DNA of 64,000 nt, taken from positions 62,001-126,000 of the forward strand of contig CADBCS010000001.1 in assembly GCA_902793195.1 (NCBI GenBank). Reading direction: 5' to 3'. The notes below the pieces were generated by a model. The model was not told the origin of the DNA, searched no databases, and saw nothing but the letters and a program-made list of their open reading frames with translations. Positions 34,884 through 42,669 of this stretch are shown here, piece by piece (the stretch's first letter is position 1; each line of letters begins with the position of its first letter). The stretch is from an uncultured Coriobacteriaceae bacterium (GTDB taxonomy: Bacteria; Actinomycetota; Coriobacteriia; Coriobacteriales; Atopobiaceae). The position numbers were made by a program, and so were the translations under genes.

Positions 34884-36242
34884 ATGCGTACGCGCGAGAA
34901 AAGACAACGAACGAAACCACCTGCGCAGCCTGCGATCGTGCGCAGGGCAAATAGGTGGTGGGACCGCCTTCTCGATGTGGCGGACAAGCGGTCCTTCTCG
35001 CGCGGGGCATCGGAGTATGCGGCCGACCAGACGACGCGCGACTACCTGCTCAACACCCTTGGCCTGGGGGCGTGGGGCGCGCTGTTTCCCATTCTCTCGA
35101 TCGTCGCCACCCAACTCGCCGGCGCGGAGCAGGCCGGCATGTTCTCCATGGCCTTTACCACGGCGACGTTGCTGCTCTACATTGGCAACTATGGCGTGCG
35201 CACCTATCAGGTATCCGACATAGACGAGGCCGACTCGTTCGCCTCCTATCAGGTGCAGCGCATCATGACGGTGCTCATCATGCTTGCCGTGGGATGGCTG
35301 TGGTGTGCCGTAAAGGGCTACGACCACGAGATGACCCTCATCACGTGGGGTGCCTTCGGGTTTCGCGCCGTGGACGCCCTGGCCGACACCTACGAGGCGC
35401 GCCTGCAGCAGATGGGCAAGCTCTACCTCTCGGGCATCTCCCAGGCGGGGAGGTCGCTGCTGGGCATCGTGGTGTTCACCATCCTCCTGCTCGTCACGCG
35501 CAGCCTTGTGGTGGCGAGCATCGGTATGGCCTTGTCGGCCGTGGCGTCGTTCGTCCTGCTCACGCTCCCGCTCGCCCTGCTCGAGACGCCCAAGTCGCGC
35601 GAGGTGGACCTGCTGGAGATTCAGGAGCTCTTTGTGGAGTGCTTCCCCGCGTTCGCGGCGCAGTTCTTGTTCGCGCTCATCGAGACCATGCCCAAGTTCG
35701 CCATGGAGGGCGTGCTGCCCTACGAGAACCAGGTGTTCTTTAACGCCATCTACTTTCCGGCGCAGTCCATCCTCATGATCGTGGGCTTTGTGTACAAGCC
35801 GCAGCTGGTGCGCATCGCCAACCTGTGGGCAGACCGCACCCGGCGCGCCCGGTTCGACGTGATCGTCCTCGCCATGCTCGGCGTGAGCGCAGGGGTTACC
35901 ATCGCCATGCTGTTCCTGTTTGGGTTCGTGGGCATCTGGCTCACGGGACTGATGTATGGCACGGACTTCGAGCCGTTCCGCATGGCGCAGTACCTCATGA
36001 TCGTGGCGGGTGGGCTGTCTGCGGGCATCGACCTCCTGTACCAGATAATTACGGTGCTTCGGCGGCAGGCGATGGCCACGCTCACGTATTTGGGCTCGTT
36101 CGTGGTGGTCGCGCTCATGTCCGTGATTCTGGTGCGCATGGTGGGATTTGAGGGCGCCGTGTACTCCTACCTCGCGGTGATGATCATCCTGTTTTCCACG
36201 CTCTGCGTGCAGTACGTGCTCATTCGCATTAGCTCCCGCTAG
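34884..36242 (+). CDS. Wzx-type polysaccharide flippase, second copy
   Basis: About 452 residues with 12-14 hydrophobic segments (LGLGAWGALFPILSIVATQL, then IGNYGVRTYQVSDID). It belongs to the MOP flippase superfamily and would move lipid-linked glycans. ATG codons at 34881 and 34884 are both possible; GGGAAG fits the latter better. An ATG further upstream lies inside a palindrome and is rejected. Unlike the flippase at 801-2246 it has no glycosyltransferase neighbours, but the CapA-family gene downstream hints at surface polymer export. Confidence 0.83.
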   Translation: MRTREKRQRTKPPAQPAIVRRANRWWDRLLDVADKRSFSRGASEYAADQTTRDYLLNTLGLGAWGALFPILSIVATQLAGAEQAGMFSMAFTTATLLLYIGNYGVRTYQVSDIDEADSFASYQVQRIMTVLIMLAVGWLWCAVKGYDHEMTLITWGAFGFRAVDALADTYEARLQQMGKLYLSGISQAGRSLLGIVVFTILLLVTRSLVVASIGMALSAVASFVLLTLPLALLETPKSREVDLLEIQELFVECFPAFAAQFLFALIETMPKFAMEGVLPYENQVFFNAIYFPAQSILMIVGFVYKPQLVRIANLWADRTRRARFDVIVLAMLGVSAGVTIAMLFLFGFVGIWLTGLMYGTDFEPFRMAQYLMIVAGGLSAGIDLLYQIITVLRRQAMATLTYLGSFVVVALMSVILVRMVGFEGAVYSYLAVMIILFSTLCVQYVLIRISSR

Positions 36243-36274
36243 GGATTGTGCCGACTCCCCGCTTCGACACCCGT

Positions 36275-36364
36275 GCGCTTGGTAGCAAAACGGGACACAT
36301 AACGGCCGCGAGGGTTGCCCAAACGTCCAAATCTGCTACCAAGCCACGCGCTTGGTAGCAAAAC
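36275..36364. repeat. Direct and inverted GCTTGGTAGCAAAA repeats
   Basis: The 17-base word GCGCTTGGTAGCAAAAC occurs at 36275-36291 and again at 36348-36364. An inverted GCTACCAAG at 36335-36343 pairs with the second copy across seven bases to form a hairpin. The rest of the 249-base gap before the CapA gene shows no gene. Confidence 0.82.
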
Positions 36365-36491
36365 CAGTCACATGCTTGCTCTGGCACGGCAAGTCGTATC
36401 GTGTGCCTTTTCCTTGGTGCGGGCAACGGTAGGTATTGCATCCATCGCGTTCGCGTATTATACGAACCACATTGCAGATGAGGGAGGGCAA

Positions 36492-38285
36492 ATGGCAGAA
36501 GAAAGACGACACACGCCGTCCAACGAGGATCTTGAGCCGGTACGTCCGCGTCAGGTGCGCTCTTCGCGCCCGCGGCATGCGGCGCACGCAAAGGGCACGC
36601 AGGGGCAGCGGCGCGCAGCCGCACGGTCGCCCCAAGGCCGCGAGGTGGGCGAGGGACAGAGGCGCCCGCAGCGCAAGGCCCAAAGGCCACCGGCGGCACA
36701 TGCGCAGGGAGCATCGCAGGCTCGCGACGCCCGCGCACCGCAAAGGCGCTCGTCGGCAATTCCCATCGCCATAGCCGCGGTGGTGCTGGTGGCGGTTGGC
36801 ATCCTCGCGTTCGTCGCCATTCGCTCGTGTGCGGCGCCAAAGGTGGACAACGCCCAGCAGCAGTCTGCCGGCGACAACAACGCAACGGCCGAGCAGGGAC
36901 AGGCGGCCGCGCAGACGGAGCAGAGCGCAACTCCCGCCGGCGCCACCGACATCAACCTGCTCATGGTCGGCGACATGCTGTTCCACTACCAGGTGCGCAT
37001 GAGCGGTCTGGCCGATGATGGCACCCGCAACTACGACCACCTGTTCGCGCACGTCCTGGACGAGCTCAAGGACAAGGACATCAAGGTCATCAACCAGGAG
37101 ACGCCCATCGCCGGCCCCATCTTCACCGGCAGCGCTCCCGACGGCTACGACGGCTATCCCGAGTTCAACGGCCCGCAGGAAGTGGGCGATGCCGAGGCCA
37201 AGGCGGGCTTCAACGTCGTGCTCAAGGCGACCAACCACGCCATGGACCATAGCGGCAGCTTCGATGACCCCTACACGCTGGTAAAGAGCGAGCGGGAGTT
37301 CTGGAAGACCAAGCATCCCGAGGTGGCCGTCATCGGTCAGGCCGACCCCACCGACGAGAACTCCTCCGTGGAGGACGTGTACGTGTACGAGAAGAACGGC
37401 TTTAAGGTGGCCCTGCTCAACTACACCCTCGACCTCAACGGCAACGAGGTGCACGACACGCAGGGCATCGTGTCGATGCTCGAGGAGGAGCACGTGCGGT
37501 CCACCATGGCCAAGGCGCATGAGATGGCCGACATGGTCGTGGTGTTCCCGCACTGGGGCGAGGAGTACAGCCTCGAACCGGTTGAGATGCAGATGGAGTG
37601 GGCCAAGGTCTTCGTGGACGCGGGTGCCGACGTTATCATTGGCAACCACCCGCACGTGATGGAGCCGGCGACGGTGCTTGCCGGGCAGAACGGCAAGGCG
37701 GTTCCCTGCTATTGGTCCACAGGAAACTTCGTGAGCACCTCTCCCAGCGACGAGAGCCTGATGGGCGCCATGGTGGAGGTCACGTTGCGCAAGGCTGCAG
37801 ACGGAACCTGCTCGGTGGAGAGCGCAACCCTGGTCCCCATGGTCACGCACCTGGGCCTTACGACCGACATGACCACGTACCTCCTGCGCGACTGGACCGA
37901 CGAGCTTGCGTCCACAAACGCGATCAACACCGAGGTCAACCCGGACACGGACAACACGAGCCTCACGGTCGAGAAGGCCAACGCCCTGTGCGAGCAGCTC
38001 TTTGGGTCGGACTTCGACATCGACAAGTCGCTCGTGACGCTTGACCTCACCAAGCCGCAGGCAATCGGTGGCGACGCGACGGCGGACTCCGAGTCCCAGA
38101 CGAGCGCCGATGCGACCGCCGGTACCACGTCGGACTCTGCGACCACGACCGACTCCGCGTCTGCGTCTGGCAACGCGGCAACGGACTCGACCGCCACGAC
38201 GACCGGCAACACGGCAACGGACTCGGCGGCGACCACCACGACTGACACAACCGCTGCCGCCAACAACACCGCCGCAGCGGCGTAG
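36492..38285 (+). CDS. CapA-family (poly-gamma-glutamate synthesis) protein
   Basis: 597 residues from an ATG behind GAGGGAGGG. A basic, disordered cytoplasmic region of about 95 residues is followed by one transmembrane helix (IPIAIAAVVLVAVGILAF) and a CapA domain with calcineurin-like metal motifs: VGDMLFH, NQETPIAG, TNHAMDHS, FPHWGEE and GNHPHVMEP, all intact. The last ~80 residues are a Thr/Ser/Ala/Asp low-complexity tail. CapA proteins act outside the cell in poly-gamma-glutamate or similar polymer assembly; no capB or capC is here. A degenerate paralogue lies 6 kb upstream. Confidence 0.88.
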   Translation: MAEERRHTPSNEDLEPVRPRQVRSSRPRHAAHAKGTQGQRRAAARSPQGREVGEGQRRPQRKAQRPPAAHAQGASQARDARAPQRRSSAIPIAIAAVVLVAVGILAFVAIRSCAAPKVDNAQQQSAGDNNATAEQGQAAAQTEQSATPAGATDINLLMVGDMLFHYQVRMSGLADDGTRNYDHLFAHVLDELKDKDIKVINQETPIAGPIFTGSAPDGYDGYPEFNGPQEVGDAEAKAGFNVVLKATNHAMDHSGSFDDPYTLVKSEREFWKTKHPEVAVIGQADPTDENSSVEDVYVYEKNGFKVALLNYTLDLNGNEVHDTQGIVSMLEEEHVRSTMAKAHEMADMVVVFPHWGEEYSLEPVEMQMEWAKVFVDAGADVIIGNHPHVMEPATVLAGQNGKAVPCYWSTGNFVSTSPSDESLMGAMVEVTLRKAADGTCSVESATLVPMVTHLGLTTDMTTYLLRDWTDELASTNAINTEVNPDTDNTSLTVEKANALCEQLFGSDFDIDKSLVTLDLTKPQAIGGDATADSESQTSADATAGTTSDSATTTDSASASGNAATDSTATTTGNTATDSAATTTTDTTAAANNTAAAA

Positions 38286-38304
38286 GCAAGGTCGGACGTG
38301 ATCA

Positions 38305-38328
38305 AACGGGGCCGCAACGGACCCCGTT
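38305..38328. terminator. Possible bidirectional terminator
   Basis: AACGGGG (38305-38311) pairs with CCCCGTT (38322-38328) across a GC-rich loop, between convergent genes. The T-runs are weak. Confidence 0.55.
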
Positions 38329-38330
38329 CG

Positions 38331-39437
38331 CTATGCCCCGACCCGAGCGAGCACTTCCTGGACCAGCCCCAAAAGCGTAGCGCGTAGGCCGCGCACGCCT
38401 TTGGGGCCCTCCTGTGACTGCAGCCGCTCCTGTGCCACCTCCGAGACCACGGGCAACAGGCGCAGTGCCACGTCGAAGGCGAGGACGAACCCCTGCGTGC
38501 GTATCCCCATCCTTGTGAGGGGCGACACAAGCCAGGCGATGGTGGCCGAAAGTGCATCCTGGGGGATGAGGCGCATAAACGCCATGCCCGCAAAGGTGAT
38601 GCTGGAAAGGCGGGCCACGGCCACGGCGGTCGCGAGCGTCGCGTCTTGGGGCAGCACCAGCAGATGGAGCGCGAGGGTTCCCAATGCGATGCCCGCCAGC
38701 GGGCCGGTGGCGCGCGCCATCGAGCGCAGGGGCACGCGCGTTGCAAGGCAGCTCGCAAGGGAGGCGCACGTGCACGCAAGAAGCGCCGTCACGTTCGAGA
38801 GATGCAGGACGACCACGGCAAAGACGGCGAGGGCCACGAACGCTGTGTGTGCGCGCATGTCGAGCGGGCGAGCCTGGATCGCGTCGTCTTGCCGGTCAAG
38901 TGCGGGGGTGTCGTCTTGCGAGGGAAACACGTCCACGAGCTGCTGGGCGAGCAGGCCGCACATCACCCCGGTCACGCATCCGGCGGCAAAGAGCACGGGC
39001 GAGAGGTACCATACGGCATCGGTGCCCAGTATCGCGCTGGCCACCATGAGCTGGCCGGTCTCGTGCAGCAGCGACCCCACCACCGAGACCATCCACAGGC
39101 GCATGGTGCGCAGGCGCGAGAGCGGTGCCATCCCCAGCATCGAAAGGGTCGTGCCCGCAACGGCATAGGCCATGGTGAGCGGCGAGCCAAACAGGAATCC
39201 GGAGGCCAGGACCTTGATGGCCGCGATGCACACGGCCCCCGGCAGGTCTTTGAGCGCGAGCGTCGCGAGGATGGCGATGTTGGCAAGCCCGAGCTTGACC
39301 CCGGGCAGGGGAATGGGGACGAACGTCTCCGCGTAGCCAAGGAGCATGGCGAGGGCGGCAAGGACGCCAACGTGGGTCCATCGCCGCCGTTCGGCGGCCG
39401 AAAGCGGCTTGGTGTTGGCCCTGTCAGCGCGCGACAA
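38331..39437 (-). CDS. Fusion of Gx-transporter domain and EcfT/CbiQ-like domain
   Basis: 368 residues in two halves. The first ~170 form a Gx-transporter (heptaprenyl-diphosphate-synthase component-I-like) membrane domain: VPIPLPGVKLGLANIAILATL and LASGFLFGSPLTMAYAVAG are its signatures. After a linker (about 175-195) a second polytopic domain resembles the ECF-transporter T component, with AMLLG-free helices and RLIPQDALSATIAW. The usual Ala-Arg-Gly coupling motifs of EcfT are not clear. The start is TTG behind AAGGAC, overlapping the NusG-II gene by 14 bases, so translation is probably coupled. The pair may take up a flavin or quinone precursor or serve a redox system. Confidence 0.78.
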   Translation of the reverse strand: MSRADRANTKPLSAAERRRWTHVGVLAALAMLLGYAETFVPIPLPGVKLGLANIAILATLALKDLPGAVCIAAIKVLASGFLFGSPLTMAYAVAGTTLSMLGMAPLSRLRTMRLWMVSVVGSLLHETGQLMVASAILGTDAVWYLSPVLFAAGCVTGVMCGLLAQQLVDVFPSQDDTPALDRQDDAIQARPLDMRAHTAFVALAVFAVVVLHLSNVTALLACTCASLASCLATRVPLRSMARATGPLAGIALGTLALHLLVLPQDATLATAVAVARLSSITFAGMAFMRLIPQDALSATIAWLVSPLTRMGIRTQGFVLAFDVALRLLPVVSEVAQERLQSQEGPKGVRGLRATLLGLVQEVLARVGA

Positions 39438-39876
39438 GGTCGGCGTCCTTGCCGTTGGATATGGCGGGGCCAGTGGCGTCGGTCGTCACGGCGTTAGGGT
39501 CCATGGCCGTGTCGGAGGAACCCTCCTGCGCCACCTCCACCCACAGCTTGTGTGGCAAGCAGATGAGCTGCTCGCCCGGATGGGCGATGGCGTGCTGTCG
39601 CAGGCAGTCGCCATGGGGGCAGTCGGCCTCCTCCATGTGAGCCGCGCCGTCCCTCACGACCACCACGTTGTGTCCCAGGTCCGTGTCGACGACAAGGCGT
39701 GCGTCCTCGTCAAGCCGGGCGGTCCGAACGTTTTCGTCGGCATCGTGGACCACCACGACCAGGCGCTGGGCCTGCGGAGCATGCCACGGGCCAAAGAGGA
39801 ACGCCACCACCGTGAGCGCCGCCACGACAAGCGCGCCCGCGAGTATGGTGGCAAGTTTGTCTCGAATGGATTGCAC
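39424..39876 (-). CDS. NusG domain II-containing membrane-anchored protein
   Basis: 150 residues, GTG start after GAGGGG. One N-terminal helix (about 9-30), then a small extracytoplasmic beta domain of the NusG_II family. The characteristic cysteine pair is in EADCPHGDCL, followed by ICLPHKLWVEV. A low-complexity Ala/Asp tail closes it. This family is regularly found next to Gx-transporter, ApbE and FMN-binding proteins in extracytoplasmic electron-transfer loci. It directly precedes and overlaps the Gx/EcfT fusion and is divergent from apbE. Confidence 0.83.
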   Translation of the reverse strand: MQSIRDKLATILAGALVVAALTVVAFLFGPWHAPQAQRLVVVVHDADENVRTARLDEDARLVVDTDLGHNVVVVRDGAAHMEEADCPHGDCLRQHAIAHPGEQLICLPHKLWVEVAQEGSSDTAMDPNAVTTDATGPAISNGKDADLVAR

Positions 39877-39964
39877 GTCACACCCCTCATTTCGCCGTCA
39901 AGTGTATCATGGCACACAGACGGCCGTGCAAGGGGACGTCCCGCACAGACGACGGGGAGCACAC

Positions 39965-40954
39965 GTGAACATGACGCGTCGACAATTGATGAGATCTGCC
40001 GCAGCCATCGGCTCGCTGGCGCTTGGCGGCTGTGCGTGGTTGCCAGGGCGCAAGGAGATCCGCTCCACACTCTTCGTCTTCGACACGGTGTGCGTGCTCG
40101 GCGGTGTCATGCCGCAGGAGGTGCTCGATGCGGCCTGCAAGATGTGCGAGACGTACGAGCGCCTGTACTCGCGAACCCGCGAGGGAAGCGACGTGTGGCG
40201 CATCAACCATGCGGGCGGAAAGCCGGTTGAGGTGGACTACCGCACCATCGACCTGGTGAGCAAGGCCCTGCCGTACTGCGAGGAGTCCGACGGGCTGTTC
40301 GACATAACCATTGGGGCCGTCTCGGAGTTGTGGGACTTCTCCTTGGGGGTGATGCCCACGCGCGAGGACGTGGAGCGGGCCCTGCCGCACGTGGACTGGA
40401 GGCGTGTTGAGGTTGGCGACACCACCGTCGCACTGGGCGACCCAGGCGCGCGGCTGGACCTGGGCGGCATCGCCAAGGGCTACATCGCCGACCGCCTCGT
40501 CGAGCGGTTCGAGCGCGATGGCGTGCTGAGCGCCTACGTAAACCTGGGAGGCAACGTCAAGGTGTATGGTCCCAAGTCGGATGGGACGCCATGGCGCGTG
40601 GGCGTGCGCGACCCGCATGCCAATGACGAGACGCAGGTGGTGGCGACCGTGAGCACCACGGGGGGCTCGCTCGTCACCAGCGGCCTCTACGAGCGGAGCT
40701 TCGAGCGGGACGGGCGTACCTACGGGCACATCCTCGACCCGCGGACCGGCTATCCGGTGCGGACGGACGTCGTCTCGGCGTCGGTGTTCTCGAACCTCTC
40801 CATAGACGGCGACGGCTACACCAAGCCGCTCTTCATGCTTCCAACGGACGAGGCGCTTGCGTTCTTGGCGCGTCGTCCCTCGCTGCAGGGCCTGCTGGTG
40901 AGCGACGACGGAACCATCACCACCACCCCGAATGCCGAGTTCGAGCTTGCCTGA
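39965..40954 (+). CDS. apbE: FAD:protein FMN transferase
   Basis: About 329 residues. A twin-Arg lipoprotein-like signal (TRRQLMRSAAAIGSLALGGC) would place it on the outer face of the membrane. The ApbE fold is shown by GLFDITIGAVSELWDF, the FAD/metal-binding LDLGGIAKGYIADRL, GNVKVYG and GHILDPRTGYPV. The enzyme cuts FAD and attaches FMN to Thr or Ser of partner proteins such as Rnf subunits or FMN-binding lipoproteins. No such target is in the window. The GTG at 39965 sits at good distance from GGGGAG; the ATG two codons later is an alternative. Confidence 0.92.
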   Translation: MNMTRRQLMRSAAAIGSLALGGCAWLPGRKEIRSTLFVFDTVCVLGGVMPQEVLDAACKMCETYERLYSRTREGSDVWRINHAGGKPVEVDYRTIDLVSKALPYCEESDGLFDITIGAVSELWDFSLGVMPTREDVERALPHVDWRRVEVGDTTVALGDPGARLDLGGIAKGYIADRLVERFERDGVLSAYVNLGGNVKVYGPKSDGTPWRVGVRDPHANDETQVVATVSTTGGSLVTSGLYERSFERDGRTYGHILDPRTGYPVRTDVVSASVFSNLSIDGDGYTKPLFMLPTDEALAFLARRPSLQGLLVSDDGTITTTPNAEFELA

Positions 40955-41000
40955 CGCGGCCAGCCAGCGACCAGAGCCAACCATGGGGAAGGAGACGCCC

Positions 41001-41432
41001 ATGACCAAGAATAGGCCCTCACCGCCTGCGGGCATCATCCTTTCGGTGCTGTCCGCCCTTGTGGTGGTGGGCATGCTCACGTTTGCGGGTCCCTGCGGCG
41101 TCCACGACGACGGCACCTCGGGCACGTGCGTCTGGGCCGCCCGGGCCGCGCTGGGCGCCGGTGTGGTGGCCCTCATCCTCTCGCTCGTGCGCATCTTCGA
41201 GCTCGACGAGGGGGAGCGCCGTGGCCTCGACCTGGGCGTAGGCCTCGTTGGCGCACTCATCGCCTGCTTGCCGGGCACCCTCATCGATCTGTGCGCGTCG
41301 CAGGCCATGCGCTGCTGTGCCATCATGCGGCCGTTTTGCATGGTCCTGGGCACCCTCATGGCGCTGGTGGGAATCGGTGACCTCGTTATGCGCCTGCTCA
41401 GGCTCCGCAAGCGACCACCCGCGTCCGCGTAG
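41001..41432 (+). CDS. Small four-helix membrane protein, DUF4418-like
   Basis: 143 residues with four transmembrane stretches. Cys residues lie at the outer faces (FAGPCGVHDDG, then ASQAMRCCAIMRPF), a pattern resembling DUF4418 proteins. ATG at 41001 has GGAAGGAG seven bases upstream. It begins 46 bases after apbE on the same strand, so is likely part of the flavinylation set. DUF4418 proteins are often near membrane redox or ABC-transport genes; function unknown. Confidence 0.62.
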   Translation: MTKNRPSPPAGIILSVLSALVVVGMLTFAGPCGVHDDGTSGTCVWAARAALGAGVVALILSLVRIFELDEGERRGLDLGVGLVGALIACLPGTLIDLCASQAMRCCAIMRPFCMVLGTLMALVGIGDLVMRLLRLRKRPPASA

Positions 41433-41462
41433 CGAGTGGTCACCATCCGAACGCTTCCAACC

Positions 41463-41500
41463 ACAAAAAAAAGGCGCCCACCTTGCGGGGTGGGCGCCTT
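41463..41500 (-). terminator. Rho-independent terminator of gpmA
   Basis: Perfect 12-base stem (AAGGCGCCCACC, complement 41489-41500) with a six-base loop. On the minus strand it is followed by a run of nine Ts, 30 bases after the gpmA stop. A textbook terminator. Confidence 0.95.
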
Positions 41501-41529
41501 GGCCTTGCCAGCTTGCGTCGCGACAAGAG

Positions 41530-42294
41530 CTACTTCTTGGCCTTGCCCTGGTTGGCGACGGCGTCGATCTTGGCGGCGATCACGTCGGGGTCGCCAATGT
41601 ACTTCTTCTCGACGACGTTCCAGTCCTGGTCGAACGTGTAGGCCAGGGGCACGGCGGTCGGGATGTTGACCTCGAGGATCTCCTCGGGCGTGAGGTGGTC
41701 GAACATCATGACGAGGGAGCGCAGGCTGTTGCCGTGAGCGGCGATGAGGACGCGCTTGCCGGCCTTGAGCTGCGGGGCGATCTCGTCCTGGAAGTACGGC
41801 CATGCGCGGGCGATGCAGTCCTTCAGGCACTCGGTGTAGGGAAGGCGCTCAGGCATGGGCTCCTCGCGGTAGTTCTCGGCCTTCTGGGCGCAGCGCTCGT
41901 CATCGGGATCGAGGGCCTTGGCGGGGATGTCGAACGAACGACGCCAGATCTTGACCTGCTCGTCGCCGTACTTGGCGGCGGTCTCGGCCTTGTTCATGCC
42001 CTGGAGGGCACCATAGTGACGCTCGTTGAGCTTCCAGCTCTTGATGACGGGCAGCCACTCGCGGTCCATCGCGAACAGGACGTTGTTGAGGGTGTGGATG
42101 GCACGCTTGAGGAGCGAGGTGTAGCACACGTCGAAGTCGAAGCCCGCGTCCTTGAGGGCCTTGCCGCCGTCGAGAGCTTCCTGTACGCCAGCCTCAGAGA
42201 GGTCCACGTCGGTCCAACCGGTGAACAGGTTGGCCTTGTTCCACTCGGACTCGCCGTGGCGGATAAGAACGAGATGCATCAGGTTGTCGGCCAT
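41530..42294 (-). CDS. gpmA: 2,3-bisphosphoglycerate-dependent phosphoglycerate mutase
   Basis: A 254-residue histidine-phosphatase-fold enzyme of glycolysis. [12 protein letters not shown] holds the phosphorylated histidine, followed by [25 protein letters not shown] and the second histidine in [13 protein letters not shown]. Length and motifs match dPGM of bacteria. The ATG at 42294 follows AAAGGA; the longer frame upstream lacks a ribosome site. It is transcribed alone and ends in a strong terminator. Confidence 0.95.
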   Translation of the reverse strand: MADNLMHLVLIRHGESEWNKANLFTGWTDVDLSEAGVQEALDGGKALKDAGFDFDVCYTSLLKRAIHTLNNVLFAMDREWLPVIKSWKLNERHYGALQGMNKAETAAKYGDEQVKIWRRSFDIPAKALDPDDERCAQKAENYREEPMPERLPYTECLKDCIARAWPYFQDEIAPQLKAGKRVLIAAHGNSLRSLVMMFDHLTPEEILEVNIPTAVPLAYTFDQDWNVVEKKYIGDPDVIAAKIDAVANQGKAKK

Positions 42295-42531
42295 AGGGAT
42301 GGTCCTTTCTCGAGAAGTCGGCAGCATTTCTGCCCTCATGCCATCAGTATGCATGATGGCACGCCACGGTGTCGCAACTATTCCGCGAGCGTGCACGTAG
42401 GGCAGGGTCACCACGTCCGTTGGGCCCTGAGGGTGGGGGGCACGGCGTCGTGGTGCCCCGTGGCCCGCGCTTCCGTTGCCTGCCGCGCCCTCTTTTCGGG
42501 CAGGTGACGATTCCGGTCGGCCAACAAAGCA

Positions 42532-42558
42532 GAAACAGCCCGGAAACAACGTTGTGCC
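42532..42558 (+). promoter_or_regulatory. Candidate GlnR-type operator
   Basis: Three five-base words GAAAC (42532), GAAAC (42543) and GTGCC (42554) lie exactly 11 bases apart, the GTnAC-n6-GaAAC periodicity described for actinobacterial GlnR sites. A possible -10 TAATGC follows at 42566-42571. The match is imperfect and found by eye. Confidence 0.45.
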
Positions 42559-42618
42559 ATGTTTCTAATGCAGCGTTCGGGAGATGGCTGGCACCCGATG
42601 ATGCCCTGCCACGGTTGG

Positions 42619-42651
42619 AACGCCGAACCAGGTAAGAAAAACGCCGAACCA
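42619..42651. repeat. 12-base direct repeat at 21-base spacing
   Basis: AACGCCGAACCA occurs at 42619-42630 and 42640-42651, two helical turns apart, ending just before the ribosome site of the GS-like gene. Possible protein-binding site. Confidence 0.6.
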
Positions 42652-42669
42652 ATACGCCCGGAGGACTTC

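Larger units (their letters stand above)
42295..42669. other. 375-base intergenic region between gpmA and the GS-like gene
   Basis: No convincing gene. It holds a small dyad TGCCATCA/TGATGGCA (42340-42362) near gpmA, GlnR-like half-sites (42532-42558) and a 12-base direct repeat (42619-42651) just ahead of the GS-like gene. Confidence 0.7.

Noticed and set aside
32930..34987. A 685-codon minus-strand frame opposite aspS
   Set aside because: aspS is complete with all class-II motifs; the reverse frame runs through two palindromes and shows no domain.
42559..42669. A longer N terminus for the GS-like protein
   Set aside because: It would run through the direct repeats; GGAGG precedes the ATG at 42670 and the protein then starts like other GSI members.
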